The position numbers and the translations under genes are program-made. This document shows, piece by piece, positions 52,581 to 62,075 of a DNA stretch of 64,000 nucleotides. Position 1 is the stretch's first letter. Every line of letters starts with the position of its first letter. Below the pieces are notes generated by a model that was not told the DNA's origin, did not search any database, and saw nothing but the letters and a program-made list of their open reading frames with translations. This DNA comes from Shewanella sp. Choline-02u-19 (GTDB lineage: Bacteria; Pseudomonadota; Gammaproteobacteria; Enterobacterales; Shewanellaceae), in NCBI RefSeq assembly GCF_002836205.1, contig NZ_PJBE01000013.1:2728001-2792000 (forward strand), written 5' to 3'.

Positions 52581-53102
52581 CTACTTATATAAAGTGCCGA
52601 TATATTCATGAGTGGGCTGTTCAAGAAGGTCTTGAGGGTGATCTCCGCCGAATGTTAACCATTTACTTTTACCAGAGTAGGTCGTGTTACCAATTTCTTT
52701 TTTTGTTTTAGTATCATAAGTAATGATTTGAATTTCTACTTTATCAGCCTTCCCAGACCACTCAGTCGCTCTATCTTCCCAATGCAAAATAATGGGCTCG
52801 ACATAGTAGCCATACTGACTCGAATCTATAGAATCTAAACAATTTTTCCCTTTGCAATCTGCAGTGATAGCGACTTTTCTAGTATTTTTAGAAAACGCAC
52901 TTCTAATAGCATTAGCAGTCATTTGTCCCGAATGTTTATATTCAGTTTCACCGTACCAACCATTCTCAGGAGTTGAAATTAGTACAGCAAAATTTTGATC
53001 TAATTTAACTTCTGGTGATTGAAATTCATTGTGTTTATATGAAGAGCTACAACCAGCAAGAAAAACAATTGCAGCTCCAAACATCATTAAATTGCGGTTC
53101 AT
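52581..53102 (-). CDS. DUF4823-like lipoprotein
   Basis: A 173-residue protein with a lipoprotein signal (lipobox FLAGC, Cys about residue 18). The mature part resembles the DUF4823 family: VLISTPENGWYGE, the AFSKNTRKVAIT strand, YYVEPIILHWEDRATEWSGK and EIQIITYDTKTKKEIGNTTY. It is thought to sit in the outer or inner membrane facing the periplasm. The function is unknown. An AGGAG-like site precedes the ATG. It is monocistronic. Confidence 0.85.
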   Translation of the reverse strand: MNRNLMMFGAAIVFLAGCSSSYKHNEFQSPEVKLDQNFAVLISTPENGWYGETEYKHSGQMTANAIRSAFSKNTRKVAITADCKGKNCLDSIDSSQYGYYVEPIILHWEDRATEWSGKADKVEIQIITYDTKTKKEIGNTTYSGKSKWLTFGGDHPQDLLEQPTHEYIGTLYK

Positions 53103-53740
53103 TTGTTTACTCCTGTAATACAGTTAACGTGACATTTTCTTCTATCGGTAGAGTATCTTCATTACTAGAATAAAAAAACTCTTTGCAGAAAGTATCGACT
53201 TCTTATGAGTAAGCTCAATTAAACATCTGAACTCTAGGAGGGGAGGCAATGCCAAATTCTGTCCGTAACATAATTGGCCTGTTTTCGAAGGCCTCAGCCG
53301 CATCTACACTGGATTAGAAAAGCGCAAACTCTCAGCATTTGTGCTTTTAATTTAAAGACACAAGCCTTAAATTAAACGATATTATCAAACAGAATAAACT
53401 GTAATCACAGAATCAAATCTCCCCCGTTGGAAATTTTGCTTTTTAAATTTCGCCGGGGCGCTGAGGGATTGCCAAGGGGCGCAAGCGCTTTGACCCTTGG
53501 CTTGGGTGTGGGCGAAGCGCCACGACTTTGACTTTTCTTACGGTAAAAAGCTAAGTCTAATAAATCGACTAGCAAGCATTGTAGCGTAAGTGAGTTAGCT
53601 TCGGCCCATAGTGGTTCCAATGACCTGCGGTCGGCGCATGTGCAGACGCAACTGAGGCTCGCTGCTGCTCTTTATAAAAGAAAGGGTCCTTGTAAGCTCA
53701 ACGAAAACATCAATCAGCAAACCAAAGCCTAACTTGATAG
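53103..53740. other. Intergenic region with a GC-rich insert
   Basis: No credible gene. From about 53405 to 53700 the sequence is more GC-rich than the rest and contains a nested hairpin (53471-53501). It looks like a dispersed repeat or a remnant of a mobile element; no ends or target-site duplication were visible. Confidence 0.45.
53471..53501. repeat. Nested hairpin in the GC-rich insert
   Basis: GCCAAGGG (53471-53478) pairs with CCCTTGGC (53494-53501); inside, GCGC-AA-GCGC forms a second small stem. There is no T-tract. Confidence 0.55.
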
Positions 53741-55132
53741 TTAACGTTGTTTAGGTAACCACAACCTAACGCAAAGCCCTTTTTTATCGCGATTTTGCAA
53801 GCTTATACGCCCATCGTGAGCTTCTACAATTTCACGGCATAATGGCAAGCCTAAGCCCGTGCCTGATTGCTTAGTGGAATAGAAAGGGAGTAGAGCTTGG
53901 CGCAGCACTTCTGGTGGCATTCCAGAGCCTTCATCCTTTACCTCAATGTACACACCTTCGGTGCCATCCGACAGGCTAGAATCAACAATCGACAAACTGA
54001 CTTTATCGACAGCAGAAGCTGATTCATGCGCATTTTTCAACAGATTAAGCAGCACTTGCTCCATCTGAATCAAATCAAGCTCCACAACTGAGTTAGGTAA
54101 TTCATTTTCAAGAAAAAACGAGTAATGCTGCTTCAATTGTTCGGTTAATTTAAGCCAGTCTACGGGACTTTTCTTGGGTAACGGCAACTTGGCAAAACGA
54201 GCATAATTGAAAATAAACTGACTCAAGTGGCTGGTACGATCTTCGATGGTATCAAAAATAAGTTTGAGTTTAGGATCATCAAGATCTTTAGTTATTATCC
54301 GACCAGAATTGACCATTGAGGCTATTGGCGCCACGGAGTTATTAAGCTCATGGCTAATAATTCGGATCACTTTTTTCCATACTGCGACCTCTTGACGATT
54401 GAGTTCCCGCGTCATCTGTTTAAGTAAAACAAGATGATGAAACTGGCCGTTCAGTAGAAATTGTCCCCGCGACAGATGCCACGTTTCGAGCTCATCTTCA
54501 CTGTCTTTGGCGCTCAGTGAAAACAAACCATCCTTGGGGTTTTCAAGTGCGGCCCCTAACTCATCGGCAACCTGCTCCACCAGCTCACGAAGCGGTATCC
54601 CTTCAATTCTCTGCCCATGATTAAACAAGTGCCTTGCGGCATCGTTGGCGTAGATGACGCGCTTGTCATCATCGAGCAATAACATGACATTAGGCGAACT
54701 TTGGATCACTTTATCGAGCAGTAATTCACGTTGGTAAATATATTGGCGCTCTTTTCTCAGCGCTTCTGCCGAGTCATTAAACAATACCGCCAACGCCTGC
54801 AATTGCTTATCTCCGCCCACTGGAAGAGTGACACTAAAGTCGTTGTCTTTAAAATTAAGTAGGCCAACTTCAAGCGCCATTAAACTTGTGGCTAGATGCC
54901 GAGAAGACACATAACTCACTGTAATCGTCAGGCCTATTGCAGCAAAAAATATCATCAACAACAGATTAAACTGCTTAGCAATCGCCTGCGATAAATCCAC
55001 ATCAGCAAACCATAATAGCAAGCTAAGCGACAGCATGAGTCCGATACCTGTCGCCAACGCACTGCCTACAATCAGCTTAGCTCGCAGCGAAATACCAGCG
55101 AATGCGGCGGTAAGCTTATTTTTCAATGCCAT
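53741..55132 (-). CDS. NtrB-type sensor histidine kinase with PAS domain
   Basis: A 463-residue protein with two membrane helices (about residues 18-60), a HAMP-like linker, a PAS domain (about 135-225), a HisKA-type dimerisation region with HELNNSVAPIASM (phospho-His) and a HATPase domain with LLNLLKNAHESAS, DEGSGMPPE and STKQSGTGLGLPLCREIVE. The short HAMP/PAS layout is as in NtrY. Its gene overlaps the end of the sigma-54 regulator by 17 bases, which makes a cognate pair. The signal is unknown; envelope or drug stress is likely from the neighbouring exporter. Confidence 0.93.
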   Translation of the reverse strand: MALKNKLTAAFAGISLRAKLIVGSALATGIGLMLSLSLLLWFADVDLSQAIAKQFNLLLMIFFAAIGLTITVSYVSSRHLATSLMALEVGLLNFKDNDFSVTLPVGGDKQLQALAVLFNDSAEALRKERQYIYQRELLLDKVIQSSPNVMLLLDDDKRVIYANDAARHLFNHGQRIEGIPLRELVEQVADELGAALENPKDGLFSLSAKDSEDELETWHLSRGQFLLNGQFHHLVLLKQMTRELNRQEVAVWKKVIRIISHELNNSVAPIASMVNSGRIITKDLDDPKLKLIFDTIEDRTSHLSQFIFNYARFAKLPLPKKSPVDWLKLTEQLKQHYSFFLENELPNSVVELDLIQMEQVLLNLLKNAHESASAVDKVSLSIVDSSLSDGTEGVYIEVKDEGSGMPPEVLRQALLPFYSTKQSGTGLGLPLCREIVEAHDGRISLQNRDKKGLCVRLWLPKQR

Positions 55133-56564
55133 ACTTTTCCATGCGTCGATACAGTGCTTGTCGACTTAACCCTAAAGACTTAGCCACGCGGGCGATGACC
55201 CCTTTATGGTTATCTAATGCCGCTTCAATATCGGCTTTTTCATCTGTTGAGCTAACAGGCACCCGGTGGTCAAATGCTGTTTCAGCACTCACTACTGCGG
55301 GAGGAGTTTGTGGTTGCACCGTGCGACTAGACACTGTGCTGCCATAAACGGTGCCGCCATTAGTCACATTCTGGGGGCTCGGTTTTGCCGTGATATCCAT
55401 CAAACCAAAATCATCCGCGGTTAAACGGCTGCTTTCAGCCAATATCACCGCACGTTTGCAGGCATTTTCAAGCTCACGCACATTGCCTGGCCAGTGATGT
55501 GCCTCTAACGTTTGTTGAGTGTGCTTATCCAAGGAATATTCAGCGCCAACGAAATGGCTGACTAAAGGCAATACATCATCTATGCGCTCATTTAATGCAG
55601 GTAAAGCCAACTCAATCACGTTAAGCCGGTAAAACAGATCTTCTCTGAAACGTCCAGCCTGGATATCTTCAATCAAATCAGCATTGGTTGCGCTTATCAC
55701 CCGCACATTCACTTTATGAGTTTGATGGCTGCCTAGGCGCTCAAACTCACCCGTTTGCAGCACTCGCAGCAGTTTGACCTGTCCAGAAAGCGGAAGATTA
55801 CCAATCTCGTCTAAAAACAGGGTGCCACCGTCGGCAGCCTCGAAACGACCAATGCGGGTTTTAGTCGCACCAGTAAATGCCCCGGCCTCTGCGCCAAACA
55901 GTTCAGCTTCAAGAAGCTCCATTGGCAATGCGCCAATATTAACTTTGATAAAAGGTTTATGCTTTAAATTTGAGTTAGCGTGAATAATATCGGCCAGCTT
56001 ATCTTTACCCGCACCATTAGGCCCTGTCACCAATACAGACACATCGCTACGGGCTATCTGTAATGCTAAATCCACGCAACGCTGCATCGCACCGCTACTA
56101 AAAATAATGCCGCATAGATCGGCATCTTTTATTACCGCCATACGCTGATTATCGACTCTTGATAACTTAGCATTGGCTTTAGATAGGGTATGCAGAGAGA
56201 TCAGGTTACCCACACTGGTCAACAGCTTGGCATCGTCCCAAGGTTTGCCCATGTAATCTACCGCGCCCTCTTTGACCAGCTCAACGGCGATCTCAAGTTG
56301 GGTCCATGCAGTGAGCAGCACAATGGGTAACTCAGGCTGTATCTTTCTGATCGCATAAAATAGGGTTTTGCCCTCTTCACCCGACGTGGTGTCTTGTGTG
56401 AAATTCATATCCTGAACCACTAAGACAATATCATGTAATGTAATCAGCTCAAGGGCGACTTCAGGAGAGAGACAGGTGAGCGTATTAAAGCCGTTAAGCT
56501 CTAACATCAGTGCCAATGCATTACACACGGCTTGGTTATCGTCGACAATGAGAATCGTATCCAT
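55116..56564 (-). CDS. Sigma-54-dependent response regulator (NtrC type)
   Basis: A 482-residue protein with an N-terminal receiver (ILIVDDNQAVCNALALMLELNG, acceptor Asp in LVVQDMNF), the AAA+ sigma-54 interaction domain (Walker A GPNGAGKDKL, GAFTGA loop as AGAFTGATKTRIG, Walker B GGTLFLDEIG) and a C-terminal Fis-type HTH (IARVAKSLGLSRQALYRRMEKYG). The linker (about 395-430) is Ser/Thr-rich. It should activate sigma-54 promoters, most likely the one before the exporter operon at 61756. It overlaps the kinase gene. Confidence 0.95.
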   Translation of the reverse strand: MDTILIVDDNQAVCNALALMLELNGFNTLTCLSPEVALELITLHDIVLVVQDMNFTQDTTSGEEGKTLFYAIRKIQPELPIVLLTAWTQLEIAVELVKEGAVDYMGKPWDDAKLLTSVGNLISLHTLSKANAKLSRVDNQRMAVIKDADLCGIIFSSGAMQRCVDLALQIARSDVSVLVTGPNGAGKDKLADIIHANSNLKHKPFIKVNIGALPMELLEAELFGAEAGAFTGATKTRIGRFEAADGGTLFLDEIGNLPLSGQVKLLRVLQTGEFERLGSHQTHKVNVRVISATNADLIEDIQAGRFREDLFYRLNVIELALPALNERIDDVLPLVSHFVGAEYSLDKHTQQTLEAHHWPGNVRELENACKRAVILAESSRLTADDFGLMDITAKPSPQNVTNGGTVYGSTVSSRTVQPQTPPAVVSAETAFDHRVPVSSTDEKADIEAALDNHKGVIARVAKSLGLSRQALYRRMEKYGIEK

Positions 56565-56685
56565 GCTTTTATTCTTGTTTTATGCTGTTGAAATCTAGAT
56601 GCTCGGCTGTTAAAGCTAACTGAAAAAGAAAGAGAATTAAAGGTTAATACCCATTGATATCATTCTCTTCCTTCAGGCTCAGTAA

Positions 56686-57897
56686 CTAAACACTGCGCGT
56701 TGCGATTGCCGGAGAGATATTTGCCGCCTTCCTGGCTGGCAGAATAACCGCAATGGTCGTGAGCACCAATAGTCCTGCTATCGTCGCTATCGGGTAGATA
56801 AGCTCGAGTTTAGGCAGGCTATAAACCGTCATTAATTGTTGCCCTAATTGCACCGCAACCAGACCACCAATCACTCCACCAACCACGCAGATAATATAGT
56901 TTTCAACCAGGAAGAAGCTGATAATATCTCGCTTCTTAGCCCCTAATGCACGGCGGGTACCTATCTGCTTAGTACGACGTTCAATATTGAACATCACCAT
57001 ACCTGCAAGACCGAGTGATGTGATAAGTAACAAGAGGATCACCATCATCGACAGTACCGTCGCCATCAACTCATGGTTACGGTAAACGCGTTTTCGATGC
57101 TCACTAATAAGGGTGAAATTTTCAACAACACGATTACGGTTGTCTTTAAGCAAGGTCGTCGTTATCTCTTGTTTCAGTTGAGCTAAAGTCCCAACCTCAG
57201 CACGCACTAATACCTTGGTAAACACATTAACCAGTTTTATGTTTAAGATGACGCTGTTATCCAGAGAGTCACTATTAACCCATGCGCCTTGAAGCTTGTC
57301 GACCACGCCGACCACCTTGATTGGCATGTTACCAAAATCCCCTGCATACATGGTTTTTCCAATCGCGGTGTCATCTCCCCAGGTCGCTTTAGCGAATGCT
57401 TTTGACACTATGCCATGAGTTGCAAGATCTGGACTTCCCGTCAGCACTTCCTCTTCATAGAAATTACGACCTTCTATCAACTCCACACCTAAGGTATTGA
57501 GCATATGTTCGTCACCATAATAGACGGCAGTATTTTCTGTATCTTTAGCCGTTTCTTCGCTGCTTCCGACGGTGTAACCCGATGACCAGCCACCGCCACT
57601 TAATGGCACCATACTGGTTGTTGAAGCGTCGATAACACCGGGCAAGTCTCGAATAGCACGCATATCACGTTGAATTTGAGACTCAAGATCGATGTTTTTA
57701 TCGAAGCTATAAAGACGGAAGTCAAAAACTTGCTCTTCAGCCGTACCCGATGCTCTGTCCATCAAAGTGAGTCGTTCACTAATGATAAAGCTGGCATTTG
57801 CCACAATCGCGACCGAGAGAATTATCTGAATAAGCAGCAGTATAGGGCCACTTTTATTACGCATTAGCGTACTTAAAATTGGTTTAATCTGTAACAT
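56686..57897 (-). CDS. MacB/FtsX-type ABC permease subunit
   Basis: A 403-residue protein with one N-terminal helix, a large periplasmic MacB-PCD domain (about 45-275) and three C-terminal helices, the FtsX-like topology. The conserved end of the loop GTRRALGAKKRDIISFF is typical of MacB-type permeases. It works with the second permease gene (57910-59211) and the ATPase as a tripartite exporter core. It ends the operon; the next gene downstream is the NtrC-type regulator after a 121-bp gap. Confidence 0.92.
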   Translation of the reverse strand: MLQIKPILSTLMRNKSGPILLLIQIILSVAIVANASFIISERLTLMDRASGTAEEQVFDFRLYSFDKNIDLESQIQRDMRAIRDLPGVIDASTTSMVPLSGGGWSSGYTVGSSEETAKDTENTAVYYGDEHMLNTLGVELIEGRNFYEEEVLTGSPDLATHGIVSKAFAKATWGDDTAIGKTMYAGDFGNMPIKVVGVVDKLQGAWVNSDSLDNSVILNIKLVNVFTKVLVRAEVGTLAQLKQEITTTLLKDNRNRVVENFTLISEHRKRVYRNHELMATVLSMMVILLLLITSLGLAGMVMFNIERRTKQIGTRRALGAKKRDIISFFLVENYIICVVGGVIGGLVAVQLGQQLMTVYSLPKLELIYPIATIAGLLVLTTIAVILPARKAANISPAIATRSV

Positions 57898-57909
57898 AAT
57901 AAATTCCTT

Positions 57910-59211
57910 TTACTGACTCTTCAGGTGAACGCTAGGATTGGTCGAACATATTCGCCACGCTGGATATACCCCTGCAATAAGTGCGGCGGCAATAGCGATA
58001 GTCGGTGCTAACACCCACATCGTCAGATCCAACTGTGTTAGCGCAGCTTCCAGATCAAAGTGAGCCGACAACATAGACAGTGATCCCCAAGCCCATAAAA
58101 GCCCCAGCACTCCACCACCGAAGCCTATCAAACCTACCTCAACCATATGTTGAGCAAATATCTGTGCACGACTGGCGCCAATGGCGCGACGTACACCGAC
58201 TTCAGGCGCTCGCTTAAGAAACTTGGCCAGCAGTAGACCTAACATGTTAACCAAACAAACCAGCAGAAATAGCCCACTGAGGCCAACCAAAATCTTGTTG
58301 TCTTCTGGTACCACTTCATTGATTTCCAGCCATTGCTCAACATTCGAAAGCTTTGCTGCAGCTTCAGGGCTATCAAAGCGTCCTAAAAGCTGTTGCTGCT
58401 CCACATAACGTTTCAACCACTGTGCATATTCATCACGCTGTGCGTCGTCTTGCACCTCTGCCCAGTACTGGATCCAATGCATCTCAGAGCTTAAACGTTG
58501 GTTGTAGGTATTAATCGGCTCTCTTTTCCAGCTTTGATTATTTCCCCAGCTCTGAAACTCCTCAATAGGCGCGAGTGAAAAGGGCACAAATATTTGCGCT
58601 GAATCTTTAAATGCACCAGTGGTGATATCATAATAGAGTGGGCTTGGGCTCCAAGTCTTAGTCACGCCGACAATTTGATAAGGCTTGCTGTCCAGATATA
58701 AGGTTTTACCAATACTGTCCTCACCCGCGAATAACTGCTGATTAAGGGCTTCATTAATAACGACTTGATAAACCGCTTCGGTATCGACGCTCTTATCCCA
58801 GGCTTTACCGTAGATAAAGGGCACCGAAAACATGTCGAAAAAGTCGCTATCGGTGACGCGAACAGCCTCTAACAAAGGCACGAAATCAGGGTCTTCCGTT
58901 TGTACTGCTAAGCCGGTGACAAACATGGCCGTTTGACGCACTGGCACATCACTTTGACGCAGATTATAAGCGTCTTGATAAGTCAGTTGTGCATTGAACT
59001 CTTTCCACGCATCTTTATCTTGGCTCCAAAGCTGCACTGCAACCAATTTGTCCGTGCGCTCGCCAGCAGGATTCTCCGACATTAACTGGTATACATTTAA
59101 GGTAGTAATGGTAATGCCGATACCAATTGAGATAGCTAACACCATCAGCAGTGACAAAAATGGCGTTTTTTTAATGCTGCGCCAAGCAAGATCCAAATAA
59201 TAAAAAAACAT
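57910..59211 (-). CDS. MacB/FtsX-type ABC permease subunit (second)
   Basis: A 433-residue protein with the same topology as the next gene: one N-terminal helix, a periplasmic MacB-PCD domain (about 45-300) and three C-terminal helices, with PEVGVRRAIGASRAQIFAQHM as the conserved cytoplasmic loop. The two permeases are separated by 12 bases. They probably form a heterodimer, unlike classical MacB, which fuses ATPase and permease in a single chain. Confidence 0.92.
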   Translation of the reverse strand: MFFYYLDLAWRSIKKTPFLSLLMVLAISIGIGITITTLNVYQLMSENPAGERTDKLVAVQLWSQDKDAWKEFNAQLTYQDAYNLRQSDVPVRQTAMFVTGLAVQTEDPDFVPLLEAVRVTDSDFFDMFSVPFIYGKAWDKSVDTEAVYQVVINEALNQQLFAGEDSIGKTLYLDSKPYQIVGVTKTWSPSPLYYDITTGAFKDSAQIFVPFSLAPIEEFQSWGNNQSWKREPINTYNQRLSSEMHWIQYWAEVQDDAQRDEYAQWLKRYVEQQQLLGRFDSPEAAAKLSNVEQWLEINEVVPEDNKILVGLSGLFLLVCLVNMLGLLLAKFLKRAPEVGVRRAIGASRAQIFAQHMVEVGLIGFGGGVLGLLWAWGSLSMLSAHFDLEAALTQLDLTMWVLAPTIAIAAALIAGVYPAWRICSTNPSVHLKSQ

Positions 59212-59222
59212 AGTGATGCTCC

Positions 59223-60014
59223 TTAGCTTGCCGCTTGTTCAGTTTGAGCCTGCTCAGACTCATCACTCGGCTTATCTGCATCTGTCACTAAATGCGGCTT
59301 GTCTGCTTTAGTGCCCATGCCTTGCTGCCCTGCTCCACCTTGGTACATGGTAAAATCACAGACTTGGCCATCGACAATTTGAATATTACGCTGAGCACGG
59401 CGCGCAAGCTCGGCATCGTGGGTCACCATGATAATCGTGGTGCCAGCTTTATTAATATTTTCAAGCAGCTCCATTACTTGACGCGCCATCATGCTGTCTA
59501 AGTTACCCGTTGGCTCATCGGCAAGCAGGAATCTTGGCTCACCGGCAAGTGCACGAGCAATCGCCACGCGCTGCTGCTGGCCACCTGAAAGCTGTGAAGG
59601 AAGATGTTTCATACGCGCAGCAAGGCCGACTTGCTCAAGTGCATGCTGTACTCGGCGTTTACGTTCCGCCGCGTTAAAACCGCGATAGCGTAAAGGCACT
59701 TCGACATTTTCGGCTAAATTAAGGTCTGGGATTAAATTGAAGCCCTGGAAAATAAAACCAATTTTCTCATTTCGAATTGTCGCACTCTTGTTATCGTTCA
59801 AATTAGAGATGTTCACACCATCGAGAAAGTAGTCACCGTGGGTGAAGCCCTCTAATAGGCCCGCAATATTAAGAAAGGTAGTTTTACCCGATCCTGAAGG
59901 GCCTGTTACCGCAACAAACTCGCCCTCTTGCACTTCTAAATTAAAATCACGCAGTGCATGAGTTTCGACTAGGTCTGTTTGAAAAACTTTGCTGATATTC
60001 TTCATCGATAACAT
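59223..60014 (-). CDS. ABC exporter ATP-binding subunit, LolD/MacB type
   Basis: A 263-residue protein with Walker A (GPSGSGKTT), Q-loop (FIFQGFNLIPDLNLAENVEVP), signature LSGGQQQRVAIARAL, Walker B (FLLADEPTGNLD) and the H-loop His in IIMVTHDAE. It belongs to the LolD/MacB branch. The C-terminal ~35 residues are polar and probably disordered. It supplies energy to the two adjacent permeases. Confidence 0.95.
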   Translation of the reverse strand: MLSMKNISKVFQTDLVETHALRDFNLEVQEGEFVAVTGPSGSGKTTFLNIAGLLEGFTHGDYFLDGVNISNLNDNKSATIRNEKIGFIFQGFNLIPDLNLAENVEVPLRYRGFNAAERKRRVQHALEQVGLAARMKHLPSQLSGGQQQRVAIARALAGEPRFLLADEPTGNLDSMMARQVMELLENINKAGTTIIMVTHDAELARRAQRNIQIVDGQVCDFTMYQGGAGQQGMGTKADKPHLVTDADKPSDESEQAQTEQAAS

Positions 60015-60085
60015 ATTAATATTCCCTATTTTTATCGTTTAATTTTTTATCGTTTAATTCGTTATAGCACTGAGTAGCAGCGGCT

Positions 60086-60427
60086 CTAGCCGAACGTACA
60101 GTCAATGAATGCGTTGAGTTGCTGCCAAATTATTTCGCTTAAGTGACCCAAGCCATTCGCAAATACGGCATCCAATTGTTCGCTTAAATGCATGCTGACA
60201 TTGGAGATATCGCTAACGAGCAAATTAACGGGCTCTGCCATCTCTAATACATTCAATCCCAATACAAACCAGTCACCAGCACTCTGAGTCGAAACCTGCA
60301 CCGCAATGAGCAAGAGTAATAATGCTGCTACCGTAATCACTTTTTGTACGCTAACGGCTCTTAACACACTCAAGGCTGTTGCGACGCTGAAGCTGTTCTG
60401 GTTAATATTTTTATTCAATATGTTCAT
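60086..60427 (-). CDS. Small membrane protein inside the exporter operon
   Basis: A 113-residue protein with one clear membrane helix (about 30-50, ITVAALLLLLIAVQVS) and a longer amphipathic, helical C-terminal part. I do not recognise the family. It lies between the periplasmic adaptor gene and the ATPase gene on the same strand, with gaps of 10 and 71 bp, so it belongs to the operon and may be an accessory subunit of the exporter. Its open frame has good codon use. Confidence 0.65.
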   Translation of the reverse strand: MNILNKNINQNSFSVATALSVLRAVSVQKVITVAALLLLLIAVQVSTQSAGDWFVLGLNVLEMAEPVNLLVSDISNVSMHLSEQLDAVFANGLGHLSEIIWQQLNAFIDCTFG

Positions 60428-60437
60428 CTTGCTCTCC

Positions 60438-61700
60438 TTAACGTACTAGCACTTGTTCTGCTTTTTTGAAGGCTTGAATGCTCGAGATAACCCAAACATC
60501 ACCGGCCTTACCGCCTTGTAGCACTTCGACATGACTCATACTGCGAGCCCCAAGCTGTATACTTGTTTGCTCCGCGATATCTTCGTGCATGGCATACACC
60601 TCAATACCCGCGCCCGTTGACACAAATGCGCCACGTTTCACCATCAACACATTGGGTCTGTTTTCCAGTAGTACCCGCGCTGATAGACGCTGGTTCTGAC
60701 GTAGGTGGAGGCGGTCATCTTGCTTAAATCTAACTCGAGCGGTCACTTCACGGTTTCTCACCTCAGGTGAAATCGACGACAACTCACCAATCAAGGTCAA
60801 GGCACCAAAGCTCAGTTCCACATTCATGCCAAGTCCTAACTCATCGGCATAAGACTCCGGCACGGCTAATTCAGCTTCAAAAGCACTCAAATCAACCACG
60901 GTTAATATAGGTTGGCTCTGACCGATCCGGGCTTTCTGCTCGGTTAACCAGTTACCGATAATGCCGCCAACCGGTGCCGTAATGTTTAATGCAGCCACTT
61001 GACGCACAAGTTCACTCACCACCAAGTTTTGACGATTGACCTCAGAGGCTTTATTTTTTATTTCGAACGCTAAGGTATCTCGCATCAGCTCAGCTTCTTG
61101 TTTTGCATGGGCAGAAAGCAGCTTGGCCTTATGCAGATCATCTTTACTTTTTTCAAAATCTATTTTTGAGATGAGTTTATTTTGAATCAACTCATCGCCA
61201 CGACGACTCTCTCTGTCGGCGGCTTCAAGGTCGACCTTGGCGATATCCAATGTTTGTTGTGCTTTAAGTTGCTGACGGCGGGCATCAAGACGGGCTCGTT
61301 CCAATGAACTCTGCATACCTTCCAGTAAAGCTTCTTGCTGCTTAAGACTGTTGGTTAATTTATGGCTCTCTATGGTCGCAACCACATCACCTAACTCGAC
61401 TCTGTCGCCCGGATTTGCCAGCAGAGTCACCGTGCCTTGGTCTGTGCTGTAAAGGATAGGGGCGTTGGCCGCAACAATCTTACCTGTGGTGGCGATATCC
61501 CGAGTGAGAGTGCCTTGCTCTAACGTGGCGAACCTAAGTTCAGAACGCTTGATTGACGTTGCCACAGAATCACTGTCGATACTTGACCAAACTAAACCTG
61601 ACACCAATAGCGCAGCAATACCTAGCATTGCAGGGCGTTTAAACTGGTTCACCTTACTTGGCTGCTTAACTGTATCTTGTGCGCTGGTATCCTGAATCAT
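60438..61700 (-). CDS. MacA/HlyD-type periplasmic adaptor protein
   Basis: A 420-residue protein with one N-terminal membrane helix (MLGIAALLVSGLVWSSID), a split lipoyl domain (IVAANAPILYSTDQGTVTLL and NITAPVGGIIGNWLTEQKAR), a long coiled-coil hairpin (about 130-240) and a beta-barrel with a C-terminal membrane-proximal domain. It links the MacB-like core to an outer-membrane channel such as TolC, which is not encoded here. It is the first gene of the operon; a sigma-54-like promoter lies about 60 bp upstream. Confidence 0.93.
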   Translation of the reverse strand: MIQDTSAQDTVKQPSKVNQFKRPAMLGIAALLVSGLVWSSIDSDSVATSIKRSELRFATLEQGTLTRDIATTGKIVAANAPILYSTDQGTVTLLANPGDRVELGDVVATIESHKLTNSLKQQEALLEGMQSSLERARLDARRQQLKAQQTLDIAKVDLEAADRESRRGDELIQNKLISKIDFEKSKDDLHKAKLLSAHAKQEAELMRDTLAFEIKNKASEVNRQNLVVSELVRQVAALNITAPVGGIIGNWLTEQKARIGQSQPILTVVDLSAFEAELAVPESYADELGLGMNVELSFGALTLIGELSSISPEVRNREVTARVRFKQDDRLHLRQNQRLSARVLLENRPNVLMVKRGAFVSTGAGIEVYAMHEDIAEQTSIQLGARSMSHVEVLQGGKAGDVWVISSIQAFKKAEQVLVR

Positions 61701-61755
61701 CTGCTTTCCCTATGGTGTCCGTTATCTACAAAAACTGTTTCAATAGGCTAATTAA

Positions 61756-61771
61756 TACAAACGCCGTGCCA
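61756..61771 (-). promoter_or_regulatory. Sigma-54-like promoter of the exporter operon
   Basis: On the minus strand TGGCACGGCGTTTGTA: the -24 part TGGCACG is perfect and the spacing is right, but the -12 GC is GT. The adjacent NtrC-type regulator makes it a plausible target promoter. Confidence 0.6.
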
Positions 61772-61822
61772 AAAAACAAAAAGTCTTTAATAACATGAGC
61801 TAAGATGGGTTCAGTTAGAGAT

Positions 61823-61915
61823 GGACAGCTGAAAGTGTCCGCGGTCACTGCTTAAAAGTGTCCGCTCATCAATTTGATTGTCCGATATGAGGAAAGTGTC
61901 CGTTTACATACGGAC
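61823..61915. promoter_or_regulatory. Repeated GTGTCCG boxes upstream of the exporter promoter
   Basis: Four TGTCC boxes on the plus strand (61836, 61859, 61879, 61898) are 19-23 bp apart, and two GGAC boxes pair with the outer ones to give inverted repeats (GGACA-N8-TGTCC at 61823-61840 and GTCCG-N8-CGGAC at 61899-61915). This fits an enhancer array for the NtrC-type regulator. An alternative is the end of an IS21-like element, which also carries repeated terminal boxes. Confidence 0.55.
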
Positions 61916-61926
61916 GGTAGCAGGCA

Positions 61927-61958
61927 TAAAAAAACTGAAGCACTTGGCTTCAGTTTTT
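61927..61958 (-). terminator. Terminator after the MAPEG gene
   Basis: CTGAAGC (61935-61941) pairs with GCTTCAG (61947-61953), loop ACTTG, with an A-tract that reads as T on the minus strand. Confidence 0.85.
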
Positions 61959-62075
61959 ATATTTGAAACAAAAGGTATCAGCTTACTGAAATAAGGATCG
62001 TGAGCTTATTAAAGCCATTAGCAGCTGATCTTTGAAATAGATAAGATTCAAATAGAGAGCTTTAAATCAACAACC

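Noticed and set aside
53405..53620. 71-residue frame in the GC-rich intergenic insert
   Set aside because: No ribosome-binding site. The frame runs through the nested hairpin, and the composition is that of a repeat, not a protein.
55116..56564. Possible NorR for norVW
   Set aside because: It has a receiver domain and not a GAF domain, and it overlaps a histidine kinase gene, so it is an NtrC-type response regulator.
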